Assembly: GCA_965153455.1 (NCBI GenBank)
Contig: OZ234498.1
Span: 6,386,001 to 6,450,000 of the forward strand
Reading direction: 5' to 3'
Source: Sphagnum compactum
Lineage: Eukaryota > Bryophyta > Sphagnopsida > Sphagnales
DNA length: 64,000 nt
Both the position numbers and the translations under genes were made by a program. Under the pieces are notes generated by a model. The model was not told the origin of the DNA, did no database searches, and saw only the letters and a list, made by a program, of their open reading frames with translations. Below, one piece after another: positions 26,391-39,164 of this stretch (position 1 is the stretch's first letter; every line of letters starts with the position of its first letter).

Positions 26391-26887
26391 CCAAAGTGTA
26401 GGTATGAGGAATTTGTAGCAATTTGTGTTTTTGTCAGCTTTCTAGCTTAGAAAAAAGCCGTGTTAACTTATTTGATTTGTTCAGCTTTCCAGCCTGCCTC
26501 CAACGCCCCCTGCCCCCCCAAATGACTTTGGCTTTATGTGCTGATGGGCTTTGATGAACTTTAACTTCTTCTTTGATCTGATGGCAAAAACATGAGAATG
26601 AACACCTACCTACGGCAGTCCTAATGTGAAGTTATTCATTTCCTCCAGAAATTAGTTGATGAAATTGGGGTGGTATAAAATTGCTGAGAAGCACTTCCCC
26701 ATGGATCACTCAACACCACCTGGGCCAACAAGTCATTTTGCATCCAGGAGCTACTTTAGTACCATACAAAGGAACAACTTACTCAAGGAAAGAAGACTCA
26801 AGAAAAACATGAGGACATATCCATCGGGATGGCATTGAATCTTGACCGACTCTTTGCTTTTTGTGACTGATCCATTTTCAATTATTG

Positions 26888-26975
26888 AGCACAATTGAGT
26901 TATCTGCAATGTATCCCAAACTGGGGTAATGTAATGGCCCTCAGTTTTGCCAAAACTGGGGACTAAAGAAAAAAT
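26888..26975 (+). repeat. Copy 1 of a repeat with an inner palindrome
   Basis: It contains 'atcccaaactggggtaatgt' and 'cagttttgccaaaactg', a near-palindrome with 8-bp arms, followed by 'gggactaaagaaaaa'. A second copy is at 27541-27627, and a third, more diverged one is near 27705-27760. Confidence 0.8.
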
Positions 26976-27540
26976 CTATCTATGAAGGAAGGAAGGAAGG
27001 TTGTTTGTTTTGTTTGTACTTATGAGATCCACCAAACTGAGATGCGTTCTTGGTCTCTTTAGAAAGTTCTCAAGGAGGAGGGGTGCATGGGGCTTGGTTT
27101 CATGGCATTTGGACTTGCGATGTAGAAGTTCTTGAATATTGAATGATTTTTTCACTGAAAGTTAAATTAAACTGTAACTGAAAATTTTGGAGAAATTGGA
27201 ATGTGCCTTTGGTAAGATCTTGATGAGCAGCATTTAATGGAATTTATTTGGTAAGATTTGGATTCAGAATGTGGGAGATATTGATTTTTAAGTGATTTCT
27301 ACCACTCAAAATTCAAATAAATTCCAAAAAACAAAGTTTTGGAATGAAAAATCAGTTGAGAACGTGGTCACACTTGAAGGCTGACCATTGAATTCAAGCA
27401 TGATTTTCTTTCATATTTGGCTCTTCAAAAAATCGATACACACATTGCGAAACAATGTTCACATGTTGAGTTTCCCTATTTTGTAATGGGTTCACACTTG
27501 GGTTAACAGCACAGGCCACACTAGTGGGAGTGAAAATAGA

Positions 27541-27627
27541 GCCCAATCAAGTTATCTGTAACGCATCCCAAACTGGGGTGGTGTAATGACCCTCAGTTTT
27601 GCCAAAACTGGGGACTAAAGAAAAACT
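27541..27627 (+). repeat. Copy 2 of a repeat with an inner palindrome
   Basis: It matches 26888-26975 almost base for base across the 'catcccaaactgggg' and 'cagttttgccaaaactg' blocks. The following sequence to about 28050 ('aactgatacccagtttcgct', 'gaaacagggattacagggtc') is related to 51893-51990, so these are parts of a larger interspersed element. Confidence 0.8.
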
Positions 27628-28596
27628 AGAAATGAAAATAGCATACAGGACAATAAAAGGGGAGAAAATTAGTGTTCCCACATTAGTTGGTCCTCACCTG
27701 AGTTTTACCACCCAGTTTTGCCTGCCCAAAACTGGGAACTAAAGCCAAAATAGGAACGAAAATAGTACCCAGAACCATAAGAGGGACCAAATTCGTGTTC
27801 TCACCAAAATTGGTTCTCACATGAGTTTCAGCCGCGGTTTTGAAAATCTGCCTTTCTGCACATTCACCTTCATTTCTGCTGGTCATATTCTTCCCTAAAT
27901 CAAGTATTTGTCAGAGTAAAATCTTAATATTGCGAACTGATACCCAGTTTCGCTCGCTCAGGTTGCGTTGCACCGAAATTGGGAATGAAACAGGGATTAC
28001 AGGGTCAAAACCATGGCTCAAAAGACAGACAACTTTAAGGATAACTCTATTAGAGATATCCGTAAACTCAAGGAAAAGACAGGGTCAGTATCCCGAGTTT
28101 GGTCATACACAGGGTGAGATTCAAAAGCTTTTGAGCACACCCTTAAAGCTTTAACCCTCTATGAAACTGAGATAGGGATGGTTCTGGTTTCACACAATAT
28201 ATAGAACTGGGAACTTGGTTCCTGGTCCAGTTCTTAAGAAATGCAGTTCCAGTTGAGTTAACAAGAGTCCATTCGAGTTTGGTTCTTACTAACCAAAACT
28301 AGAACCAACAATTCTAACTCACCAAATCGGGTACTCACCCAACACTGGTTAACACAACCCCTCCCTTCTTCACCTCTCCCCCAAAACACAGCAGAATACA
28401 AAAAGAAAAAGAACACCCATACACTCTGAATGGACCTTTGGGGTTTAAGGAAGGAGCCCTTGTCTTGTCTTGATGGATGAAACAACCAATGAGGAGTCAA
28501 GCAAGCAGAGCCTTTCTCTATCTCTATCCATGAAGGCACTACTATTATTGGTCTCCTCTGTTATATGCAGGAGCTGGGTAACCCCATCTGTAACAA

Positions 28597-28923
28597 GGGG
28601 TGTGTCACTCACACTGTGGCCTTGCCATTTACATTAAAAAATTATCTTAAGGCAAAAGAAAGAAGAATTATGGAAACTCAAATATTTCACCCATGCAAAA
28701 ATATAATCTTCAAAAAATCCTCTAAAGGAAACCAAAATCCTTCAAGATATTATAACTATATAACTAATCTCAAGTTTCAACACAAACCAGAATATCATCT
28801 TTCAAAAATCCTCATATAAAAATAGAGCTATTATTACTTACCCAGGGGCCACAATCCCTTAAGCTACTAAGGGATTCTATAATGAATCTAAACACAATAT
28901 CCTTGCCTTGGTAGGCAAGGCCA
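28597..28923 (+). repeat. Dispersed ~320-bp repeat, copy A
   Basis: It begins GGGGTGTGTCAC, passes through TGGCCTTGCCATTTACATT, 'aaatcctctaaaggaaacca' and 'ctaatctcaagtttcaacac', and ends CCTTGGTAGGCAAGGCCA. The near-terminal TGGCCTTGCC and GGCAAGGCCA are inverted, as in a small terminal-inverted-repeat element. Three more copies occur at 37405, 38844 and 44612, all in the same orientation. No coding capacity or clear target duplication is seen here. Confidence 0.85.
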
Positions 28924-29823
28924 ATAAATTAGGTAAGTCACAAATGAAGAACAATTTGTCAGGGTTGTTAATGTGAGGAGTTTGGCTTGACAGAACAACC
29001 CTAAAATTAAAACTCACTCAGAGAAAATAAATAAATAAAAAGAAGGAAACATAACTCCAATTATCTTACATGCTGCACAGCAGTGAATGAAAAAACATGG
29101 GGATACAAATTGTTACCATGGGAGCAAGGGCACAATGCACAAGAAAAAAATGGGGGTGGCTGGGGGGGGTCCCATGACCACAATTTTTGGCATTTTGTGC
29201 TTTGTACACTCAGACACTCCTTTCTTTTCCGACCTTTCCATCCCACCGCCCAACAGGTGGCCTAATTATGTTCAAGGGTAAACTTAAAGGGTCCCATGGG
29301 GCTGTGCGTGCCAAATAAACATCCAATTTCTTATGCTCAAATGGTGGGTTGCAAACCCGAAGCAGAATGTTTAGAATTTGGGCCTTGTTCACCATGGGTA
29401 GGTAGTAACGGCAACGGTCTTGCTTGGGCCAATATCCACCGCTTTTGCAAATGACCAAAAATAGAATAAATAAGCATAGGCCTACATCAGCTGCTGGAAT
29501 TTTTTTATTTTTTTTTCCTGGGAGAAAAGATCAAATCTGATTATTGAGAATTTGGAACCACAATCATTAAATTTTTTTAAAAAATAAAATAAAATTCTGA
29601 GTCACCAAATTTAATTTTAAAAAAAACTTAAATTTTTTAGTTCTCTGGTCAGAGATATAAGTAGGCCTAGTGGTCAGTCATACATGAAGTTGCATCTTAT
29701 GGAGTGGGTAATTTGACATAAACCACCACCCCCTTGTTGTGTTTGTTTGGATAGGTAATATGACTTCATGCACTTAGTGTACAGCAAATGAATGTTTGTG
29801 TGCGCCGCACATACATAGGTAGG

Positions 29824-29847
29824 TCATTCATTCATTCATTCATTCAT
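29824..29847 (+). repeat. (CATT)n microsatellite
   Basis: Six tandem copies of a CATT-type tetranucleotide. Confidence 0.8.
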
Positions 29848-31463
29848 AGATGGGGGGCATTGTTTGTCAGGGTTCCAGAAAGGCGTGAATCATTTCAAGT
29901 ATATCTAATTATCAATGATGACAACAGCTTTGCTTTATATATTCTTTTGCGACCCACAGTTGTTATTATGGTCATTGTCTCCATCCATCCTGGGTCTCTT
30001 TCAAATGTAAGTTAATAATATTTTGCTTACAATACGCTTTTAGTCCAATGTTTGTTTTTGTTTTCCACTTGTTTGCTCAATGAAATGATTCTCAAGTGTG
30101 TGTGTGCGTGTGCGTGCTTTGGACATGTATCTGATAATGGCGCATGCTGACCCCTTCACTCACTCTGGCTGCTCTTTGCTTTTTGTTACCATCATCATTT
30201 GTACCAAAATAACTTCACATTGGTTTTGTATCCGCAGCAGCCAGGACCAGCCCTTCTTTTCAACCTTATCAACCATCTAGTTTCTATCATCCGCCACTAT
30301 CCATCGCCATCTTGCCCCATCACCACCACTAGATGTAGACATCTTGCATCATCTTGATCATCCAAGTAGCCACTTTCGGTTGGGGTTTAGGGGTTAAGGT
30401 TGCCATCACGTTTGTTGTGTCAAGTATGCGTTGTTTCCATAGCTCTCATTTTCTGAACTAGCAATGGTCACTTGCTTGCTTTTTCCAAATTCCAACAAAC
30501 AGTCGTTGAAGGTCTAGACTTCAAGGCAAAGATTTCGAGATCATGGCATTTAGTAGTAGTTGCTACCCACCATGCTTTTCATTGTGCACAGTGCAATGTG
30601 ATGGGGGTGCTTTGAAGTTTTTTTACACAATGAAGATTAGTGAGCAATGGGCGAATGTTGCCACAAAATCAAAAGCTATTTTTCCCTAACAAGGTATAGA
30701 CTCTTGCTTCAAGTTGTGGAGGCTAATTTCGAGTCAAATAAGGTATGTTTTTGAGCTCCATCACTTTGGGTTTCAATCCTCAATGTATTTAAGGTTTGAT
30801 ATTCTCTATAGTTTGGTGGTGTATTTTGTGCACAATCATGTTTGTTGTGTCTTGTGTTGCTCTATGCGCCATTATGTTTTGTTGCATTTTGTGTTGATGT
30901 GTGCATGATCGTTCTTTGCTGCGTTATATGTTACTATGTGTGTGATTGTGCTTTGTTGTGTCTTGTGTTGTGTGGGTGCACTGTACATCAATAGGAATCA
31001 GAACCATGAAGTGTAAATCGATTGAATTAATAACAAGGTCAAGAGCCAAATCGAAACTTGTATTGTTGTAATATTTTTTTAATAGTAGAAATGTTTCAAA
31101 TGTCAAACCTTTGTGGTTAGTGTGTGATTTGATGTAACTACCTTCCAATGGTGATGGTTTGTTAGACTTTTTAAAGTCGATCCATCTTGGTTGACATTCT
31201 GCTACAATCAATGTCATTTCACCAGTGTCATCTCCTAAGTCATTTTTCCTTGGTGGGCCTTCTCACCCTTCTCTTTCTCATGAGCTACATTTCATGCAAC
31301 TGATCTTGGGATGCTTTCTAATGCATGGCCTAGTTTGAGTGGTAACTTACATGTCAACTCCCTCGTGTAATCAAAAAAGGTCATTGACTTGATTGATTTG
31401 CTTGATACATAGTTAGATCTTGATTTGTTGCCTTGTCTTTTGATTGAAAAAAAAAGCAGTCTA

Positions 31464-33826
31464 CACATGAAAATTCTATGTTGAATGGGCTACAAAGCTC
31501 CCTTGGGTTGAGGGGGTCCTTGCCACTGATGACATTTTTCACAATGTAAGATGCAAGGTATGCATCACAATTGATAGGAAGCCTTGCCAACTTGCTCGCA
31601 CGTGGGATAGGTTGATGAAACATGAAGGTACGAGGAAAACAAAAAAGGATTTCTTGAAGTTGAAGATCAAGAAAGGAGATTCATACAATAGGAAGGCATG
31701 TGGATACAAAAAAAACCAAGCTTTGTTTTCTACCTAAACTCCTTCTATTGTCTTGTAACAAATCAACAAGAATAATCACTTGGAAATGGAAAGGAAAAAA
31801 ATGTAGTTTGCCACATTGTTCCAAATCTTGGATGTGGGTCATCCTACGGTAGAGTATGAAAACAATAAGGTTTTACACTCTTTCATTGGTGTGCTTACGA
31901 ACCATAAAATGCATTGGTCAAATTCTTCAAATTGGATAATGATAGAATTCATGTATGTCTAAGTCACCAACGCAATTATGGCCATTGTTGCTATTGCTAA
32001 TTATGTGACTCTTACATGTGACAAGGTGAACATGGTGGATAATGGGAGTTGGATTTCCATTCGTGCATCGATGATGCAAAATTGAGTGAGAATTCCCATG
32101 TCGATTTTTCTTCAAAAGCTTGTTTATGGAACAAGGGTTGACAACTTGACAATTGTGATCATGGAGGCCTTGCAAAAAAATGGAGGATTGGGTCTAGAAT
32201 CTGTAGCCAAAATATCCTTTGTTTTGGGGTTTTTGGGGAAAGTACATTCCAAGGAACCAAATTTGAGGTGATTCATATTGATTATGCACCATTTTCCGTT
32301 GGGGTTCATTGCATGGTTCATATATGCAATTTGGCTTTCAAAACCTTGTCTTGCTTGGAAATAGTGAGTAGCATAGAAGATTTGTTATAAACTTGTCACT
32401 TTTATTTTGCCAACAACTTAAATAGGCACTTGAAGTTGATTAGATTTATTGATATGATTGAAACAAAAGAGCTAAAAATGTTCAAAAATGTGAAAACCCA
32501 ATGGATATCCTTGTTGGAGCTCTAGGGAAGATTTTGTTAAAATATCAACCACGACTGGGCAATATGTACATGGATGGCACAAACAACTAGGTAGCTAAGG
32601 TACATTGTTGTGAACCAAAAAACTTTTATAAGTTTTATTGATTTGTATGTTTGTTTTTTTTTGAAGTTCCTGAATGTTCAAATTTAGTGCTTGTAGGCTA
32701 ACTCGATCCTCCTTGCGAATCCATATTGCTTATTGGGAATGTGATGTTTCATCCCTTTGTTGGGGAAAATTGATTTTCTTGTGCGATTTGCATTGCAACA
32801 TGATGTTTTCATTTGCAATCTTGTGCTTGTAATAAAGATTTTGCCAAGGGAGCTTTATACATTATACAATGGTGGCAATTCATCATTTTCCAGTGATGAA
32901 TTATGAGCATTTAAAGTTTGGTGGATTTTAGCCATGACCATATTCACATGAAATGGGTGGTAGATTTGAATGACAATTGTGAACAACTTGCATTCATTGT
33001 GAATGGTGAGAAAATTTGGGCCACGCATAATGACCTAATGTTTAACTATGGACAATTGTGATTTTTATAATCTTTTCAAAGTTCGATTTCACAAATGAAA
33101 TCAAAATGTTTAGGTAAGTTCTAATTCCTAATCTATCTAGTTTTTATTATATTTCTTTGATGTAATGTGAATTTGCATTGGTAGTTTGGTGTTGATGTTG
33201 TGTTTAATTTCTTCCTATGTCACTTTGCAGGTGTAGTTGCCTAGTTGATCAAGGAACTAGACAACTATTCTTAGTCTACATTGTTTGACGCCATGAGCAT
33301 TCAATATCCTCAATATTAATTGCAACCCAACTATGAAGAAAGTTTTGCCAAGCACTTGGACATTTTGAAGACGTGGTATTGCAAACCAAAAATGGTCGGG
33401 TTTGGTGAATTTAGCAACATAATTCCAAAACTACTTGATCATCATCATTTTGATTTTGAACAAGGAATGTCCAAGTTATGCATGAAAAGTAATTCCAAGG
33501 TTTCGATGGAATTGCCTTTTGTTCTCATTCCTATGACATGAATTTGGAAGATAGTTGATGCATATTGAGTTTTGACACATTCCTTCCCTAAATATGTCAA
33601 GTTGGTAGATATTGACATAATCCATGTTCTAGGAAGTGTAAAGGATGAATGTTGTTTATCATCTTTAACATTCTTGAAGAGTGAGCTTAGGACTATCTTA
33701 GATCCTCACCTACCTCTTGTGATTGACATGCATAGCTAGAAGTACTTCACTTTAGAAACTTTTCCGTACAATGCCACATATGATGTGTGGATTGGAATAG
33801 CAATATATTATGGTTTTCTTGCATAG
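31464..33826 (+). mobile_element. Decayed hAT-like transposase gene with N-terminal zinc-finger segment
   Basis: Plus-strand translation in pieces gives a nearly complete but broken transposase-like protein. It has WATKLPWVEGVL and a zinc-finger-like CKVCITIDRKPC with a following LMKHEG (about 31475-31630), and a middle block ending GLGLESVAKISFV (about 32220). Next come VGVHCMVHICNLAFKTLSCL (about 32298-32357), FANNLNRHLKLIRFIDMIE and NVKTQWISLLE (about 32406-32520), and FALQHDVFICNLVLVIKILP (about 32785-32845). A frame near 33320-33541 reads QPNYEESFAKHLDILK, and the tail is VLGSVKDE...TLETFPYNATYDVW, ending at a stop at 33824-33826. These blocks follow the order of a plant repeat family whose typical core is HCMAHRTNLAVQTLS...NVKTRWISML. 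Stops and frameshifts make it non-functional. It is clearly different from the hAT remnant at 23.7-24.8 kb. Confidence 0.75.
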
Positions 33827-36800
33827 ATTAAATTTTGTGTTCTTGTAAGCATCGATTCTTGTAGGTTTCTTTTGTAAAGCAACTTAGCACTACTTGCCTT
33901 GTTCAAACCTTGGTATGATTAATGGAATACTAATAGTTATTTGTTTTTTGCAATGGCCATTATTTTCATCATCTTAATAAGCATAATGAAATTTCTGCAC
34001 TATGGATTTGCACTATTGGTTTATTGAATGAGGCTTTTAACTAGATTGTATTATGATAGCTAGTTTGCTCTCAATCAAAATGCCATGGAGCCATGCTATG
34101 CATTTTCAAAAACTTGGTAATAGCCTGAAATCTGCTTTACAATTTGGATTGTAGCCACTAATGATTTCCAACCATCACCCCTATGCCTAGCTTGTAACAC
34201 ACATAACTTTGCCATGTTCCTGCCTTGCTAAAAGGAAGACAACTAACTCCAACAAATATTATTAAAAAAATCCTCACTTGGGCTCTGTAATCACAGACTT
34301 TTGTAGCCAGCCACATGGGCACTTTTTGACAAAGAAAAGGCCAGCAAGGACTATAACCACAAAATGTTTATATCTATCTTTGCCCATTCTAATTTAGTTA
34401 GTTGTAATCTTTGTATAACTAAATTAGAATTTTATGACTCATTTATTAATTTGTCTTTCATTTTCATCTGCAAACTCAATAAACATTTCACCACAAAGCA
34501 ACCCTCTTGAGTACCTCCTCATTCCTTAGACCCATTTGCTTTGGTGTTACCTGAAGAGCCATTGTGTAATTAATATACTTAAATTGTAAAGGACTCATAA
34601 AAATTAGCTTTTGTGTTTGGAGTACATGTTGCATCTATGAATGTCGCTCCTAGAAATAAGGAAGGAATGATTTTACTCCTAGTCCTTGTAAGTGGGTTAG
34701 CAATTGTCTACTTCTAAGTGTAAGATCCCTTTCACTTGCAAAGACATGAATTTGATTTTTTTTAGTGTGATCACAGAGTGCTCTTACATAGCATACTTTT
34801 TCTTCTGCTATTTGTAAGGCATTTCAAAAAATAATATGGCTGTTGTGACAAGTGTTCCATTTCTCAAAATCCCTCACAATTTTTTTTTCTTTTGTTTCAT
34901 ATGATACCCAAACGAGTATCACAGGGGGAAAAAAATCAACACAAATCTTATCAATACAAGTCTTTACACTTGGTAAAGCCCTCGGCTGCAATGCAGGCTT
35001 TAGCAGAATCAGAGCTGTGAGGGCCCTTATTGTGGTAAAGCCGTGCAGATGAAGGGTTTACCCTACACTTAAGGAGTAGGTGTAAGAACCGTCAGCTTCC
35101 TACACCTAATCAACTTATTGTTTGATTTCAGATAGTGTTTGCCTCCGGCTTTACTATGAGTAATTGGAGGATATTCACAAATGCTGGGTTGGACTTGACA
35201 ATGGCCCCTTGTTTTGGGAATGCCCCCACACACCCACCCACCCACACCTGGAGGCTGTATTTGATCACATACCTATTTGAAGTTGTAAGGTTTGCCATTC
35301 AAAGTGTTAAGAATGATGAAGCATCTCAACATCTTATCTACTTGGTTTTTAATGTTTAAAACTGTTTTTCAGCTCCAGCTTGTAGCTTTATCATCTCTAA
35401 TTAAAAAAACACCTATGATTGTTGACAAGTCCACTTTGTGTTTTTGTTTTTTTTGGGAAACAAATGGAAAAATCCATGGCAAAGAGAGACACCACTTTGA
35501 GCAATGACACCTGGGCAATGAGTTGAGAAATCAAGGGGCCACTCAGAACCAAACATCATATCCTTAGCCTACCTACCCACCCACCCCTCCCCCCCCCCTC
35601 CCCTCCAAAGTGACCAGTCCACCCCTTTCTTAATGCAAAGTTGTGACCAAGTGCAGAAAAGCCTTACATTATTAACTCACCACTGGCTGTTGAAAAGTCA
35701 ACATCCAGTGTCATTGATCATATCTACTATGTACCAGCCTACCAGGGAGCAGTTAGTTATGACAAGGCCCAAGGCAAAAGTTTTCTTTTTTTAAACTGCT
35801 TCCAAAATTTAAGGCATTTCACAACACAACAATGGCCTAGCCTAGTGTTTGTTTTTCTCCACTATTTTGACAAACAAAATTAAACAAGTTCATCATCATC
35901 ATCATCCACTCACTCACAATCGGTTCCCTCCTACAAACTTGTTCACTAATTCAAAAGGAAGTTTCCACAGAAAAATCTCCTACAAATTTCATATCCCACA
36001 TGCAGGGTGTGTTATATAACATGTAATATTTCCTCTGGCCCATGAGCAGGCATAAGTGGGTGTTCTGCTTTGGGGATGAGCTTTACTAAAAATGTGAAGT
36101 TCCTTCTTCTGGAGGTTGCATTGATTTTTATGCTGTGTTAAAAGCCTGTGGTTGAGAACATGACCAAAATCAGGCTTGCACTTCACTCTGGCCTCGCGTG
36201 CCCTTATTCTTTTGTGGTAATGCACTTGCCTTGGGGGGGGCTTTACCCTACTTTAGTAGGCTTGGAACCTTCATTCAGCTTGGTTGAAGGATCCATGACA
36301 GCTGAAGGAGCCTTGCAAGATAGTAGTGGCTCATTGTAGGACCATCCATGTATATGGTTTCATTAACTTGGAAATATATGTCCACCCAACCCTGTGTGCT
36401 TACAAAACCCTAAATCCTCCAATGCAACAATGGTTGATCTTCAAACATATAGCAACTACAGGCTCAAATCGGGCCATTGGCATACTCATGGGTTATGGGT
36501 GTGTGAGATCTCACCCATCCACTATGTCATTCTGTCTGGTGACGTCTTATGGCTCACCGGTTATGTCCCGTGTTAGGCTCAAGCAGGCCGGTTAAGTACT
36601 CCATTTCTGGTGGGAAGGAAACCTGATGGGCCTTTGGAAGGTTGCATTGATATTGTTACTATTTGAATCTTACATTTGACTTCAGGTGTCCAACAACTAG
36701 GCCAAGAAATAGCAAGATACCCCTGGTTCATCCTTTAGGCACTTGTCATGGCCATTTTAGGTTTGGGCCCATTTGTGCTTGTGTTGAATCTAATATTTAA

Positions 36801-37404
36801 CTGAAGAACTCTGCTAAATTGGCTCAAATTGCAACTTCTCCATAAGCCATACTAAATGGATCTAGGATAGGAGTTTTATGGGGTTTACCTCCCCTCTCTT
36901 TAGTTGATACACTTCATGCAATTGTTGGAGGGTCCGGTTCTTAGTGGTTCCCTTTCCTCCTTGTGGCTGGCCTCTTTTGGTCTGTTTGCTTGCCTGGACT
37001 TTGGTGCTTGCCCCTTATTTCTTTTTCTCTCCCTTTCTTGGGTGCTTTCTTTTTATAGAGTTTGGCAGGGTTTCATCATCTAGAGAGTCGGATCAGGCTC
37101 CAAGATTTCAATCCATAAATTTTCAATGGAGAATTGTAAGCAAATGTAATGTTTTCTAATGGTAGAGTTGTGAGTGGCCCAAGCTCTCGAAGGAAAAATT
37201 CCACAAGGACTAAGAAATCACAAAATTGTCCAAGAGTTAGGCTTAAAATGAAACAAGTGTGATTTCTATTAACTAGTTGTGAGTGCATCCAAAAATTCAC
37301 AAGATGTTTTTTCTTGATTGGCCCATTGGGACAAATTTTTGGATGTATCCAATTTAGAAAGTCCATGCGCTCTCAATTTGCCCCTGGTTCTAGACTTTGA
37401 TCCT
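33827..37404. other. Gene-free stretch
   Basis: No supported gene was found. A C-rich tract lies near 35577-35606. The block 'agtaggtgtaagaaccgtca' near 35076 resembles 'cagtaggcataagaaccctg' near 45299, so an unidentified repeat is shared with the region in front of the auxin-receptor gene. Confidence 0.45.
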
Positions 37405-37658
37405 AAGGCAAAAGAAGAATAAAGGAAACTCAAATATTTAATCATGCACAAGTATAATCTTCAAAAAATCCTCTAAAAGAAACCAAAATCCTTGAAGAAA
37501 TTATATAACTCTGTAACTAATCTCAAGTTTCAACACAAGCCAAAATATCATCTTTCAAAAAGTCTCATATAAAGATAAACCTATTTATACCTAGGGGCCA
37601 CAATCCCTTAAGCTACGATACTCTATAATGAAACTGAACACAATATCCTTGCCTACCA
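37405..37658 (+). repeat. Dispersed ~320-bp repeat, copy B (5'-truncated)
   Basis: It starts inside the element at 'aaggcaaaagaagaataaag', so about the first 60 bp with the left inverted end are missing. It continues through 'ctaatctcaagtttcaacac' and ends 'caatatccttgcctacc'. The right end also lacks the GGCAAGGCC arm. Confidence 0.8.
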
Positions 37659-38399
37659 ACAAAATTAACTGGGATTTGTTTAACACATACTGGGTCACCT
37701 CATTAGATGCCTAGAGAATTCTTTTCCTACTTTCTTAGCCTGCCATTTTAGCCTCCCAGCAGTGAAGTCTGCAAAATGGGGCGGTCTGTCTTACAAGCTC
37801 GTACCCACAACTGAAGCCAGAATTGAAAATTTGCATGAAGAATTTAGCTCTCAATCTCCTGTTACAAAACATCACACACGCCGAAAAGTTGTTGATAATA
37901 TGCAATGAAATATATATTCCTAGTGAGTGGTGATACCTGTACCTTAATTGATAGGTTTGGTGATGGATAAGAGGAGTTTGAGTCAAGTTTCAAGTCACAT
38001 TTTTTTTGATTTTTTTCTCCCCATGTAGCATCATTAGCAATGATCCCAAACAAGATTTAATATTATTGACACATTTGTAAAAAAAAGGGCCAAAAAAAAT
38101 CCTTTTTGGATCCCAAAAAGGGCCCCAAAAATTGAAAACTGTGTTAAAATGTGACAACATTTTTCTCCTAAAAAGGTGTTTTTTTCCCTCAAGAGTTTGG
38201 CCAATTTTTGACAGTATATTCGTTTTATGAAAATGTGATGTTGCAACTTTGTGAAAATTTGTCACCAAAAAATTCTTTGGAACTTTCAATTGTGCAAAAA
38301 GAATTTACATAAACAGTGGGACTGGCCGGGTAGAGTGAAACTTGCAGGCCTGGAATTCCTAGTCAAAGGTTTCATCAACTCTGGGATGGGGAAGAGGGG

Positions 38400-38843
38400 A
38401 GGGGAGGGACGGGGAAGAGGGTCGTGTTGATTTCATAAGTGTTCCTCGTTCTCTCTCTCTCTGCAACTAACAGGCAAAGAACAGATAGTGGTGGTGGCTT
38501 GAGTGGTTTTTCAGGTGTTCAGGTTTGTTTGTGCAGAAAACAAAAACACCAAAAAAAAAAAGAAAAAAAATTGAAAGCTGTTGTTGTGAGTGTTTTGTCT
38601 CTTGTGAACAGTCAAGGTTGAATCTGAGAAAAAAAACATTTAAAAAAAAGAGAAAAAACCCTCAACCTGCCATCTCTGAGTGAACTGAACTCACCATGGA
38701 GGAGGTTGAATTTGTACCTACTTGCTGCAATTTTTGGCTGTGTTTTGTTTTCCCTTCTCCCTTTTGTTTTCTTCTTCTTTGCTGGGCCATGGGTGGACCC
38801 ATCGAAAGCATCAGCAAGCATCAGCTGAACCCAAGACCATCAA
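38400..38843 (+). other. Leader-like GC-richer stretch cut by a repeat
   Basis: A purine-rich block (GGGGAGGGGAGGGACGGGG) is followed by a (CT)n run near 38452. This resembles the leader of a plant gene and the CT-rich block before the auxin-receptor gene. No recognisable protein follows, and repeat copy C begins at 38844. It may be a broken gene start or a coincidence of composition. Confidence 0.25.
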
Positions 38844-39164
38844 GGGGTGTGTCACACTGTGACCTTGCCATTTACATTAAAAAGTATCTTAATGCAAAAG
38901 GAGAACTACGGAAATTTAAATATTTCACCATGCAAAAATATAATCTTAAAAAACAATCCTCTAAAAGGTACCAAAATCCTTCAAGATATCATACTCTATA
39001 TAACTAATCTCAAGTTTCAACACAAGCCAAAATACCCTCTTTTGAAAATCCTCACATAAAAATAGACCCACTACATGTGGGCCAAAATCCATTAAGCTAC
39101 TATACTCTATAATGAATCTAAACACAATATCCTTGCCTTATCCTTGCCTTGGTAGGCAAGGCCA
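38844..39164 (+). repeat. Dispersed ~320-bp repeat, copy C
   Basis: A full-length copy from GGGGTGTGTCACACTGTG to GGTAGGCAAGGCCA. The motif 'ccttgccttatccttgcctt' shows a small internal duplication just before the right end. Confidence 0.85.

Larger units (their letters stand above)
24792..31463. other. Gene-free stretch with interspersed repeat fragments
   Basis: No supported gene was found. Besides the repeats listed separately, the region has (GT)n(AT)n, (CATT)n and poly-A/T stretches. The longer open frames (for example 28258-28539 minus and 30924-31217 minus) have no domain and run through repeat sequence. Confidence 0.5.

Noticed and set aside
34975-35060. Possible tRNA-like or structured RNA around 'ggtaaagccctcggctgcaa'
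   Set aside because: No cloverleaf with a proper T-arm GGTTCRA box could be built.
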